Shown piece by piece: positions 26,241-34,964 of a stretch of DNA of 64,000 nt; position 1 is the first letter of the stretch; each line of letters opens with the position of its first letter. Source of the DNA: DASUTB01 sp036374835 (GTDB lineage Bacteria > Actinomycetota > Actinomycetes > Jiangellales > Jiangellaceae). Position numbers and translations under genes: made by a program. The stretch is taken from assembly GCA_036374835.1 (NCBI GenBank), contig DASUTB010000023.1, forward strand, positions 62,001 through 126,000, given 5' to 3'. A model generated the notes under the pieces. It saw only the letters and a program-made list of their open reading frames with translations, was not told the origin of the DNA and searched no databases.

Positions 26241-27692
26241 TCAGCTGTCGGTTCGCCAAGCGTCAATCACATCGCTCGCCCGCCAGACGAGGTCCACGGA
26301 ATCGGCCGCGACGGATTCATCTAACCCGCTCAGTGAAACGATCACCAGGCCGGAACGGTCGCGGTCCAGTCCCGGGACCTGGTCGGCTTGGCGGACCAGG
26401 TCGACCAGGTCATGCCGGTCAAACCGCGTGTTCAACCACTTGATCGAGCCGGCGAAATGCACATGCGACGCGACAGGCGACCGGTCAGCACCAACGAGAT
26501 CGACTTCCGGATCGAACCGCCGGTTCCACCAGCCGCCAACGGCGCGCACATCGGACCAGGGCAGCGCGTCGGACAGCGCCGCGAGCTCGAGTGCCTCCCG
26601 GACCAGCGGCTCGACGGCACGTCCCCGCCAAGTCGTCCAACGCCGCGCAAAGACTTCGTAGGCCTGGCGGTCACGGCCCCGCCGGATCAGCTCGTGGGCT
26701 TCTCGCAACACACCCAGGTAGAGGCGCAGATTGCTGTCAGCGACACGGTAAAGCGAAGGCTTGCCGGGTCTGGTGGACAGCGGAGTGTCTACTGCGATCA
26801 GGCGCTTCTCCTCCGCAAGTTGTGCAAGTACCGGCGACAATGAGCCCGAGGCCAAGCCGCCTCCGCGTCCGCCGGCCGACTCAGCAATTCGGGCAAACGT
26901 CCGGTCGCCACTCCCGATCGCCTCGAATACGCGGCGCGCCTGATCAGGACGCGGGAACTCCGCAAGCAGAGAGTACTCCGGAACGCTGAACAGCGGTGCC
27001 GCAGGATCTGCGCATTCCTGCTCGACAAACTCGAGGGGGGACAATGCGCGGGGCCAGCTTCGGAGGATGCCAGGTAAGCCTCCAGTGATCAGTTGGGCGT
27101 CGATCGCGTCGGCCGGCTCCAGCCCAAGAACCTCGGCGGTTTCCGCCGGATTCAGAGGTTCCAGGACGAGATTGTCCGCTCGGCCGAACATGGGTTTGTC
27201 GTAGGCCGTCAGGCGCTCCATCATGTGAAGATCGCTGCCGAGAACAAGGAGGAGTACCGGGTGGCTTGAGATCAGACGATCCCACGCGGTCTGCAGGGCG
27301 CCGTCGAATGACGGATCTTGCTCGGCGAGCCACGGCAACTCATCGATGACGACGATCGACGGTTGCTCAGGAAGGCTGGCCGACAGCGCCCGAAGGGCGT
27401 CGAGCCACCCCTCCACGTTTTCTGGAACCGCATCTGGTTCGGCACGCAGGCCGGAACGCCGAAGTTCGTCAAGAAAGGAGCTCATGGCCTCGACCTGGGA
27501 CATGCCCTTGGTAGCTGCGTAGTAGAGGTACGGAACGTCGGCCGTGTCGCAAAACTCCTGTACAAGCCGTGACTTTCCAACCTGCCGACGCCCGCGAATG
27601 GCGACCGAAAGAGCGCGCCGTGAGTCTGCGACACGATCGAGCCGCTTGCGAAGTAACGCAAGTTCGCGCCGTCGCCCAACGAAGCCAGCCAT
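26241..27692 (-). CDS. Archaeal-type AAA ATPase with DUF234-like C-terminus
   Basis: 483 aa from ATG 27692 (MAGFVGRRREL). The longer ORF reads through a palindrome. Walker A GRRQVGKS (34-41), Walker B IVVIDELPW (113-121), sensor-like LLLVLGSD, a winged-helix middle region (FEAIGSGDRTFARIAESAGG), then a DUF234-type C-terminus with FDPEVDLVG and FAGSIKW, resembling a PD-(D/E)xK core. The E of the usual GExKW is replaced by S, so nuclease activity is doubtful. These proteins are common orphans in archaea and actinobacteria; function unknown. It lies between ilvB and ilvD with no pathway link and has its own palindromic site. Confidence 0.85.
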   Translation of the reverse strand: MAGFVGRRRELALLRKRLDRVADSRRALSVAIRGRRQVGKSRLVQEFCDTADVPYLYYAATKGMSQVEAMSSFLDELRRSGLRAEPDAVPENVEGWLDALRALSASLPEQPSIVVIDELPWLAEQDPSFDGALQTAWDRLISSHPVLLLVLGSDLHMMERLTAYDKPMFGRADNLVLEPLNPAETAEVLGLEPADAIDAQLITGGLPGILRSWPRALSPLEFVEQECADPAAPLFSVPEYSLLAEFPRPDQARRVFEAIGSGDRTFARIAESAGGRGGGLASGSLSPVLAQLAEEKRLIAVDTPLSTRPGKPSLYRVADSNLRLYLGVLREAHELIRRGRDRQAYEVFARRWTTWRGRAVEPLVREALELAALSDALPWSDVRAVGGWWNRRFDPEVDLVGADRSPVASHVHFAGSIKWLNTRFDRHDLVDLVRQADQVPGLDRDRSGLVIVSLSGLDESVAADSVDLVWRASDVIDAWRTDS

Positions 27693-27699
27693 GTAGAAT

Positions 27700-27730
27700 C
27701 CATCTATGTAGATAACATCTACATAGATGG
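27700..27730. promoter_or_regulatory. Perfect 14-3-14 palindrome before the ATPase gene
   Basis: CCATCTATGTAGAT, AAC, ATCTACATAGATGG: perfect 14-bp arms with a 3-bp spacer, eight bases upstream of the ATPase start codon. It is much more AT-rich than its surroundings. Candidate autoregulatory operator; an RNA hairpin is also possible. Confidence 0.65.
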
Positions 27731-27793
27731 TACCTACCAACCCTCTCCCCGTCCAGGCCCCTCATATCGACCGTGAGCCTGGAGGGACGGTCG

Positions 27794-29482
27794 TCAGTCG
27801 CAGACGGCGCCGTTCGCCGCGGAGCCGACGAGCTTGGCGTACTTGGCGAGCACGCCGCGGGTGTGGTGCGGTGGAGGCGGGGTCCATCCCGTCCGGCGCT
27901 CTTCGAGCTCGTCCTTGTCGACGAGCAGTTCGAGGGTACGGGACGGGACGTCGAGCCGAATCCGGTCGCCGTCTCGCACGAACGCGATCGGGCCGCCGTC
28001 CACCGCCTCCGGCGCGACATGCCCGACGCACAGTCCGGTGGTGCCGCCGGAGAAGCGGCCGTCGGTCACGAGCAGCACGTCCTTGCCCAGCCCGGCACCC
28101 TTGATCGCGCCGGTGACGGCGAGCATCTCGCGCATGCCCGGTCCGCCCCTGGGCCCCTCGTAGCGGATGATCACGGCGTCGCCGGCCTGCACGGTACCGT
28201 CCGCGACGGCGTCCATGGCAGCCTGCTCGCGGTCGAACACCCGAGAAGTGCCTTCGATGACGGCGGCGTCGAACCCCGCGGTCTTGACGACCGCGCCCTC
28301 CGGAGCGAGTGTGCCGTGCAGGATCGTGATGCCGCCGGTTTCGTGGATCGGCTCGGACAGCGCGTGAATGATCTTGCCGTCGGGATCGGGCGGATTGATG
28401 TCGGCCAGGTTCTCGGCCATGGTCTTGCCTGTGACGGTCAGCGTGTCGCCGTGCAGCACGCCCGCGTCGAGCAGCGCACGCATCACAACCGGCACGCCGC
28501 CCACCCGGTCCACGTCGCTCATGACGTACTGCCCGAACGGTTTGACATTGGCGAGGTGCGGCACGCGGTCGCCGATGCGGTTGAAGTCGTCGAGGGTCAG
28601 GTCGACGTCGGCTTCGTGCGCGATCGCCATCAGGTGCAGGACGGCGTTGGTCGAGCCACCGAGCGCCATCACCACCGCGATCGCGTTCTCGAACGCCTCC
28701 CGAGTCAGGATGTCGCGCGTCGTGATGCCGCGGCGCAACAATCCGACCACCGCCTCGCCGGACCGGCGCGCGTACCCGTCGCGGCGCCGATCGACCGCGG
28801 GCGGAGCGGCACTTCCCGGCAACGCCATGCCGAGCGCCTCGGCCGCAGCCGCCATCGTGTTGGCGGTGAACATGCCGCCGCAGGCACCCTCACCAGGGCA
28901 GATCGCCCGCTCGATCTCGTCGACCTCCTCGCGGGTGATCAGGCCGCGCGCGCACGCCCCGACCGCCTCGAACGCATCGATGATGGTGACGTCGCGGTCC
29001 CCGACCCGGCCGGGCAGGATCGAACCCGCGTACAGGAACACCGCCGCGACGTCGAGCCGAGCCGCTGCCATGAGCATCGCGGGCTCGGATTTGTCGCACC
29101 CGGCCAGCAGCACACCGCCGTCGAGGCGCTCGGCGCCGAACACGGTCTCGACCGAGTCGGCGATCACCTCACGCGACACCAGGGAGTAGTGCATGCCCTC
29201 GTGCCCCATGGAGATGCCGTCGGACACCGAGATCGTGCCGAACTCCAGCGGGTATCCGCCGGCGGCGTGCACACCGTCCTTGGCCGCCTTGGCGAGCCGG
29301 TCGAGCGACAGGTTGCACGGCGTGATCTCGTTCCACGACGAGCCGACACCGATCTGCGGCTTCTCCCAGTCGTCATCCGACATACCGACCGCGCGGAGCA
29401 TGCCGCGCGCGGCGGCACGTTCGAGTCCGTCGGTGACGACGCGGGAACGAGGTTTGAGATCAGGCGTGCCGGATGTACTCAT
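27794..29482 (-). CDS. ilvD: Dihydroxy-acid dehydratase
   Basis: 562 aa from ATG 29482 (GTG 29488 possible). IlvD/Edd family: the Fe-S cysteines lie in ITPCNLSLDRLA, LLAGCDKSEPAMLM and GACGGMFTANTM; GRFSGGTTGLCVGHVAPEA is near the C-terminus. It dehydrates dihydroxy acids to the 2-oxo acids of valine and isoleucine. Monocistronic here, transcribed in the same direction as ilvBNC but separated from it by the orphan ATPase gene. Confidence 0.97.
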   Translation of the reverse strand: MSTSGTPDLKPRSRVVTDGLERAAARGMLRAVGMSDDDWEKPQIGVGSSWNEITPCNLSLDRLAKAAKDGVHAAGGYPLEFGTISVSDGISMGHEGMHYSLVSREVIADSVETVFGAERLDGGVLLAGCDKSEPAMLMAAARLDVAAVFLYAGSILPGRVGDRDVTIIDAFEAVGACARGLITREEVDEIERAICPGEGACGGMFTANTMAAAAEALGMALPGSAAPPAVDRRRDGYARRSGEAVVGLLRRGITTRDILTREAFENAIAVVMALGGSTNAVLHLMAIAHEADVDLTLDDFNRIGDRVPHLANVKPFGQYVMSDVDRVGGVPVVMRALLDAGVLHGDTLTVTGKTMAENLADINPPDPDGKIIHALSEPIHETGGITILHGTLAPEGAVVKTAGFDAAVIEGTSRVFDREQAAMDAVADGTVQAGDAVIIRYEGPRGGPGMREMLAVTGAIKGAGLGKDVLLVTDGRFSGGTTGLCVGHVAPEAVDGGPIAFVRDGDRIRLDVPSRTLELLVDKDELEERRTGWTPPPPHHTRGVLAKYAKLVGSAANGAVCD

Positions 29483-29545
29483 GGCCACACGCTAATCCCC
29501 ATGTCAACACAGTGAGACGCGCCGTCCGCAATCCGGACACCTCGG

Positions 29546-30637
29546 CTAGGGAAGCTTGGCGGCACGAACGTTCAGCACGTCCGGAAGATGCCGGACGACC
29601 TCGGACCACGACTCGCCGCCGTCCAGCGAGGCATACACCGTGCCATCGCGCGCGCCAAGGTACAGACCTGGCCCCTCGGAACCGTCGCTGCTGAACGCGT
29701 CACGCATCACGGCGTTGTAGAAGCCGCTTCGCGGCAGGCCGGACGATGTGTCCGTCCACGACTTGCCGCCGTCGGTCGTCCGCCACACCTTGAGCGCGCC
29801 GTCCGGCGGGAAACGGTGCCCGTCGGCAACCAGCGGAACGTACCACGCGGTCTCCGGCTCGGACGGGTGCGTCACGACCGGGAACCCGAAGTCGGACGGG
29901 AGCCCGTCGGCGATGGACGTCCACGTCGCGCCGCCGTCGTCGGACCGGTACACACCGTGGTGGTTCTGCGCGAACAAACGCTCCGGATCGACCGCGTCGC
30001 GGGCCACCTTGTGCACGCACTGCCCGAACTCCGGGAACTGCTGCCCCTCGGGGAAGAAGTACGCTTTGATGCCTTCGTTCGAGGCGCGCCACGACTCGCC
30101 GCCGTCGTCGGTGACGTAGACCCCGCCGGTGGACATGGCGACCAGGACCCGCTGATCGTCGACCGGGTGCGGAAGCACGGTGTGGATGGCCTGGCCGCCG
30201 AAGCCGGCGCCCCACTTCTCCCGGTGCGGATGATCCCACAGCGGACGTACCAGCGAGAACGACTCTCCTCCGTCCTCGGAGCGCCACAGCGCCGACGGTT
30301 GCGACCCGGCCCACACCACACCCGGACGCGCCGCCGTGTCCGGCACGATCTGCCAGATCGCCTCGACCGATGCCTCGTCATCGATGTGAAACCGGACCGA
30401 GCCCTTCTCCGGCTCGGACCAGGTCTTACCCAGGTCGTCGGAGAACAACAGCGTCGGGCCCCAGTGCCAGTTCTTCGAGCCGGCGAACAAACGGGTCTTC
30501 CCGTCCCGGGTGTCGATCGCCGTGGAGTGCACCTCTTCCATGAGGAAGTGCGGCTCGTCCACCGTCCAGTCTCGCCGGTCCTCGCTGCGGGCCAGCCACA
30601 TTCCCTTGCGGGTGCCGATCGCCAGTAAGTACGTCAT
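29546..30637 (-). CDS. BNR/Asp-box beta-propeller protein (sialidase-like fold)
   Basis: 363 aa from ATG 30637 (MTYLLAIGTRKGMWLARSED). At least five Asp-box repeats of the SxDGGxxW kind: SEDGGESF, TDDGGESWRAS, SDDGGATWTS, TTDGGKSWTD, SLDGGESWSE. This predicts a beta-propeller as in exo-alpha-sialidases and VPS10-like proteins. There is no signal peptide and no sialidase catalytic set that I can identify, so glycosidase activity should not be assumed. Upstream Eis-like gene starts 55 bp away on the same strand. Confidence 0.88.
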   Translation of the reverse strand: MTYLLAIGTRKGMWLARSEDRRDWTVDEPHFLMEEVHSTAIDTRDGKTRLFAGSKNWHWGPTLLFSDDLGKTWSEPEKGSVRFHIDDEASVEAIWQIVPDTAARPGVVWAGSQPSALWRSEDGGESFSLVRPLWDHPHREKWGAGFGGQAIHTVLPHPVDDQRVLVAMSTGGVYVTDDGGESWRASNEGIKAYFFPEGQQFPEFGQCVHKVARDAVDPERLFAQNHHGVYRSDDGGATWTSIADGLPSDFGFPVVTHPSEPETAWYVPLVADGHRFPPDGALKVWRTTDGGKSWTDTSSGLPRSGFYNAVMRDAFSSDGSEGPGLYLGARDGTVYASLDGGESWSEVVRHLPDVLNVRAAKLP

Positions 30638-30692
30638 GACTGTTGAGTCTGCCCCCTGCCACCGACAATTTCGAGAGCCACTACGAACTCGC

Positions 30693-31844
30693 CTAGAAGT
30701 AATCGAGCATGAATGCCGTCCCCGCGAACGCGGCATCGAGGAGGGCGTCGTCCCGGCGGTCGCCTCCGGACGCAATCCCTGCCCGCCGCAGCGTCGCCAC
30801 CCGCGTACCGGCGAACAAGGCGGCCAGCCCACCCGCGGCCAGCTCCAAACCCGGCCGATCATGCTCGACGAGCTCACCGCGTCCGTCCGCCACCCGAAGG
30901 AGCCAGGTTCGCGAGTTCGACGGCAGCATGTCGTCGCCGACGGTCAGCGGCACCTCGACGGTCACTCCACGCGGGAATCCACGGCCGGCCACCGCCGCCG
31001 GCGCGTCGAGCAGACGGAGCATCCAGGGGACTTGCCGCTCCGTGGTAGCGGCGAACTCGCGGGTCAGCAGCCGAACCGGATCGTCCGGTGAAACGTTCGC
31101 CTTGATCGTGCTCGCGATCGACGAGCCGGAACCGACGAGCGACCACAGCGCGCGGACCGTCTCCTCGGACTCGGCGACCAGTGTGTCGACGGCCAGCGTG
31201 TCGCCGGCCCACTCGTACGCCAGGAATCCGTCGTCGGCGAGGTAGGCGAACGGCTCGTCCTCGCGCAACCACTCGGCAACCTCGTACTCCGGAGACTCGA
31301 TCGGACCGTCGTCGAGATGCCGCTGATGCACCCGCGCCACCGTTTCGAGGACGTCCCCCGCCGATTCCGGCCCCACTCGACGCACTTTCGGCGTACCGCC
31401 GCCGGCAAGCCGGCGGACCGCCTCGGTCGGAACGGTCACGAAGTACTGGTAGCCGGCCAGCTCCCAGCCGAGCGACCGGTAGGGCGGCACCGTCGCGGGG
31501 TACAGCGCGGATGTCGGATAACCCAGCTCGACCGCGCGTGCGACCAAGGCGGTCATCAGCTGGTTGCCCACGCCTTGGCCGCGGTGCTCGGGCGCGACGA
31601 CCACACCACCGACTCCGGCCATCGGCAGCGTGGCCCCGTGCCACCACTGCCGGTACGGCATGATCCGTGCCATCGCGACCGGCACGGCGCCGTCGTAGAC
31701 GGCCAGCAGCCGCCGCTGCGCGATGGCCCGCTCCTGCATTGCCCGCCACCGGCCCCGGTCGCCCTCCGCCATCGGGCCGAACGACCGGGTCCGGACATCC
31801 AGCACGGCATCGAGATCATCTGCAGCGCAGTCACGTATCTCCAC
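30693..31844 (-). CDS. Eis-like GNAT N-acetyltransferase
   Basis: 383 aa from GTG 31844; sequence further upstream is repeat DNA. N-terminal GNAT domain with the acetyl-CoA loop VVVAPEHRGQGVGNQLM and YPTSALYPATVPPYRSLGWE, a second GNAT-like region, and a C-terminal sterol-carrier-like domain ending in Phe (FMLDYF). The terminal Phe carboxylate is the catalytic base in Eis of mycobacteria. Eis enzymes acetylate amines, including aminoglycosides; the natural substrate here is unknown. Cytoplasmic. Confidence 0.92.
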   Translation of the reverse strand: MEIRDCAADDLDAVLDVRTRSFGPMAEGDRGRWRAMQERAIAQRRLLAVYDGAVPVAMARIMPYRQWWHGATLPMAGVGGVVVAPEHRGQGVGNQLMTALVARAVELGYPTSALYPATVPPYRSLGWELAGYQYFVTVPTEAVRRLAGGGTPKVRRVGPESAGDVLETVARVHQRHLDDGPIESPEYEVAEWLREDEPFAYLADDGFLAYEWAGDTLAVDTLVAESEETVRALWSLVGSGSSIASTIKANVSPDDPVRLLTREFAATTERQVPWMLRLLDAPAAVAGRGFPRGVTVEVPLTVGDDMLPSNSRTWLLRVADGRGELVEHDRPGLELAAGGLAALFAGTRVATLRRAGIASGGDRRDDALLDAAFAGTAFMLDYF

Positions 31845-31884
31845 GGTGCCGACTGTATGTCGCGCGGTGGCCGCGCCTCCTGTG

Positions 31885-31970
31885 ATTTTCGCCGTTGCGC
31901 GGCGTCCACCGCCTTTGCGCGGCCTGCAAGCCACGTTGAGCCGGGGCTTCGGAGCTTTACGTGATCATTC
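31885..31970 (-). repeat. Repeat family II copy, well preserved
   Basis: Minus strand: GAATGATCACGTAAAGCTCC, then GCCCCGGCTCAACGTGGC, TTGCAGGCCGCGCAAAGG and a further CGCGCAACGG. Its TGA (31965-31967) is the stop of the 2-hydroxyacid dehydrogenase gene. The far end reaches the start region of the Eis-like gene. Confidence 0.7.
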
Positions 31971-32873
31971 TAGAACGATGTTGGTGAGGGGGTCCCCGGC
32001 GGCGTACCGGGCGAGCTGGTCGCGGACGAGACGGAGCGCGCGGGGTTTGAAGGCCGTGGTCGCGCCGCCGACGTGCGGCGAGATCAGCAGTCCGGGCACG
32101 CTCCACAGCGGGTGTCCTTGCGGCAACGGTTCGGGATCTGTGACGTCCACCGCCGCCCGCAGCCGCTCCGAGTTGAGCTCGGCCACCAGGGCGTCCGTAT
32201 CGACGACGCCGCCGCGGGCGACGTTCACGAGCAGCGCACCGTCGCGCATCAGCGCGAGCCGGGACGCGTTCATCAGCTTGCGTGTCTCGTCGTTGAGCGG
32301 AACGGTCAGGATCACGACGTCCGCGCGCGGCAACAAGGCGTCCAGCTCCTCGAACCCGGCCACACCCTCGCGCGCGGTCCGCGCGACCCGTAGCACGTCA
32401 CACTCGAACGGGACCAGCCGCTTGTCCAGCGCCGCGCCCACCGAACCGTAGCCGACGATGAGCACCGTCCGGTCGGCCAGCGACTCGTAGTCGCCGAACG
32501 CCCACTCCTCACGCTCCTGCGCCCGGACGAACTCGGGGATCCGGCGCAGCGACGCGAGTGTGAGCGCCATCGCGATCTCGGCGGTGCTGGCATCGTGCAC
32601 CCCGCGTGCGTTGCACAGTGTCACGCCGTCCGGAAGGTACGGCAGCACGTGCTCGTAGCCTGCGGTGAGGGTCTGGACCACCCGTAGCGACGGCATCCGT
32701 GCCATCACCTCACCGGTGATCGGCGCGAACATGTACGGCATCACGTAGAACGTGACGTCCTTCAGCGTCGCCGGGTCGGGGTCGCCGTCGGCGTTCCAGT
32801 GATGGACGTCGAGCCCGTCCGGCAGGTCGCGCAGCGAGCGGAACGGCTGCAGGACGGTCTTGCGCTCGGCCAT
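31965..32873 (-). CDS. D-2-hydroxyacid dehydrogenase family protein
   Basis: 302 aa. NAD-binding motif VLIVGYGSVGAALDKRL, catalytic Arg in LLVNVARGGVVDTDAL, Glu in TDPEPLPQGHP and His in LLISPHVGGATT. The N-terminal substrate domain is short but complete. Substrate may be glyoxylate, hydroxypyruvate or another 2-oxo acid; sequence does not decide. Its start is 10 bp after the M1-like peptidase stop, so the two are likely cotranscribed. Stop codon lies in a family II repeat. Confidence 0.92.
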   Translation of the reverse strand: MAERKTVLQPFRSLRDLPDGLDVHHWNADGDPDPATLKDVTFYVMPYMFAPITGEVMARMPSLRVVQTLTAGYEHVLPYLPDGVTLCNARGVHDASTAEIAMALTLASLRRIPEFVRAQEREEWAFGDYESLADRTVLIVGYGSVGAALDKRLVPFECDVLRVARTAREGVAGFEELDALLPRADVVILTVPLNDETRKLMNASRLALMRDGALLVNVARGGVVDTDALVAELNSERLRAAVDVTDPEPLPQGHPLWSVPGLLISPHVGGATTAFKPRALRLVRDQLARYAAGDPLTNIVLE

Positions 32874-32883
32874 GGCGCCGAAC

Positions 32884-34893
32884 CTACCCGACGCTCCCGG
32901 CCGGGGCGCCGGTCACCTCAGCGGACTCTTGATCGGGTGCCGGTGGTTCGCCCCGCTGTCCGCGCAACCGCGCGCGGACGATGAACGGCACCAGCGACAA
33001 GCACAGCACCACCTGGCCGAGCACGATCCCACCGAACATGGGCGCATCATCGACGTGGTCGATGATCGCCTGCGAAACCGTCCGCGCCTCGTCCAGTTCG
33101 CCGCCGGCCACGAGCACCGCCGCGTCGGTCACCGCGTGCTCGGTCGGGACGATCGTCGTCCCGATCGCGGTAAGCGCGCCGGCAACACCGTCCGGGCGCT
33201 GCTGCGCCACTTCGATCAGTTCGGTCGTGTCGGCGTACTGCCGGCTCAGCTCGATCGTCTCGTCGAGGCGCTCGGAAGCCTGGTATTCGTCGGCCAACGC
33301 GGGTAACTCGTCGACACCGAGAGCGGCGAGAGCCGCCAGGACGTCGTCCCGCACGGTGAGAATCCGGTCGGACTCGGCCACGAGGTCGTCCACGCGGGTG
33401 AACGACCACGTCGCCATCGTCTGCCGCAACTCGTACGGTGCCCCCCATCCGTCGGCTCGGTGGAGCAGATCGTCATAGACGGCACGGGCCTCGTCCCGCT
33501 CGGCGACCCGGTCCATGTCGTCGGCGTCCAGGACGAGCTCCTCGTAGACCGTCAGGGCGGCCTCCGACCCACCGGCCTCCTCCAGCAGGTCCAGCATTCG
33601 GCGCCAGTCGACCGGCCCGCGCAGTTCCTCGCGGTCACCGTCGGCCGACGCGTACGGGATCTTCCGGTCGAACGCCGCGGCGAGCACGGCCGTCATCGCT
33701 TCGGCGCCGATGTCGGCATAGATCCGATCCATCGCCCACCACGACGTCTCGTAGCCGTACTCGTCAATGGGACGCGCCCCTACGGACGAGTCGTCCCAGT
33801 CCGAGAGCACGACCGTCTCGTCCGCATCGCTCGGGCCGGCATCGACCTGTGGTGTGAACCCTTTCATGCGGTTCGCCGCCCGATCGGCGTACAAGTCGGC
33901 GAGCCCTTCGCGGAGCCAGCGCTCGCTCATCGTGTCGTGGTTGAACCAGGCATGGGCGAGCTCGTGCAGCATGGTGAACGTGTCCAGCTGGTCGCCGACT
34001 TCGATGGCGTTGGCCTCCGAGTCGAACCAGCCGGCATATCCGTAGGCGTGCGGCGATGACGACTCGATGATCGCCATGTCCGCGTCGCCGGGCCACGGCT
34101 CGCCGATCGCCTGCTCCAGCAATCCCACCCCGCGTGAGACGACGTCCTCGGCGAAATCCGCCCACTCCTCGTCGCCCGGCGTGTAGCGCAGGACGAACGT
34201 GTGACTCCCCGAGCTGATCTCGCGCTCGGCGAGCAGTTCATCGTTGCGCGCGGCGAGAGTGGCGTAGAAGTCCTCCTCGACACCGTCATTGGAATACGTG
34301 ATGAACCCGTCGGCGACCGAGCGCCGCATATAGCTGCCGACGACCTCCAACTGTTCGAACGCGTCCGGCACCCTGACGGTGATGGTCGCGTGTTCCGGGT
34401 CCCCCATCGGGTAGATCGGGAACAGCGTGTATGCCGGGCTGGCCCGCACGAGCCCGTCCGATCGCGGCGGCTGGTCGGGAAGGTCATAGCTGAGTTCGAT
34501 CGTCTGGGGCGATCCGTAGCGCAGATCCGGGGAGAGATCGACGCCGAGCACCGTCCACCGCGGATCGTCCATCTCGTCGCCGAACGTGGCGAGCGATCCA
34601 CCTCCGACCCTGCCGGCGACGATGTTGGTGGCCTCGGCCGGCACCGGGACGCTGACGCTCTCGTACACGGTGTAGACGGTGGCGCCGTCGGACCGGATGT
34701 AGTCGGCGACCAGGTTGGTCAGCCGCATCTCGACGGTGACGTGCACCCGCTCGGCATCCGGCTGGAGCTCATAGGTGACGTCCGCCTCCATGCGCAGATT
34801 GCCGTCGTCGGCGGCGGCCGCAGGCGTCGCGGCGCCCACTGCGGCGATTCCGACGAGCCAGGTCGCCGCCAAAGCGGTCAGAAGCGTACGCAC
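32884..34893 (-). CDS. Secreted, membrane-anchored M1-like metallopeptidase
   Basis: 669 aa. A signal peptide (LLTALAATWLVGIAAVGAA, cleavage near AAA-DDG), then a domain of beta-rich character, and the gluzincin motif HELAHAWF with the third ligand in EGLADLYAD. The C-terminal region is helical and ends with a hydrophobic segment IVLGQVVLCLSLVPFIV, then a basic and acidic tail. The topology is extracellular with a C-terminal anchor. Resembles M1 aminopeptidases but the exopeptidase GxMEN motif is not seen, so its specificity is open. Confidence 0.87.
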   Translation of the reverse strand: MRTLLTALAATWLVGIAAVGAATPAAAADDGNLRMEADVTYELQPDAERVHVTVEMRLTNLVADYIRSDGATVYTVYESVSVPVPAEATNIVAGRVGGGSLATFGDEMDDPRWTVLGVDLSPDLRYGSPQTIELSYDLPDQPPRSDGLVRASPAYTLFPIYPMGDPEHATITVRVPDAFEQLEVVGSYMRRSVADGFITYSNDGVEEDFYATLAARNDELLAEREISSGSHTFVLRYTPGDEEWADFAEDVVSRGVGLLEQAIGEPWPGDADMAIIESSSPHAYGYAGWFDSEANAIEVGDQLDTFTMLHELAHAWFNHDTMSERWLREGLADLYADRAANRMKGFTPQVDAGPSDADETVVLSDWDDSSVGARPIDEYGYETSWWAMDRIYADIGAEAMTAVLAAAFDRKIPYASADGDREELRGPVDWRRMLDLLEEAGGSEAALTVYEELVLDADDMDRVAERDEARAVYDDLLHRADGWGAPYELRQTMATWSFTRVDDLVAESDRILTVRDDVLAALAALGVDELPALADEYQASERLDETIELSRQYADTTELIEVAQQRPDGVAGALTAIGTTIVPTEHAVTDAAVLVAGGELDEARTVSQAIIDHVDDAPMFGGIVLGQVVLCLSLVPFIVRARLRGQRGEPPAPDQESAEVTGAPAGSVG

Positions 34894-34964
34894 GGTGCTC
34901 GAACGTAATCGACACGCGCTTGCGGTGACAACGGCGTTTGCGCGGTCGTGTCAGGATTGTTGCC

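Noticed and set aside
27773..29515. 580-codon plus-strand open frame opposite ilvD
   Set aside because: Antisense shadow of ilvD with low-complexity His/Arg/Asp composition; no ribosome site.
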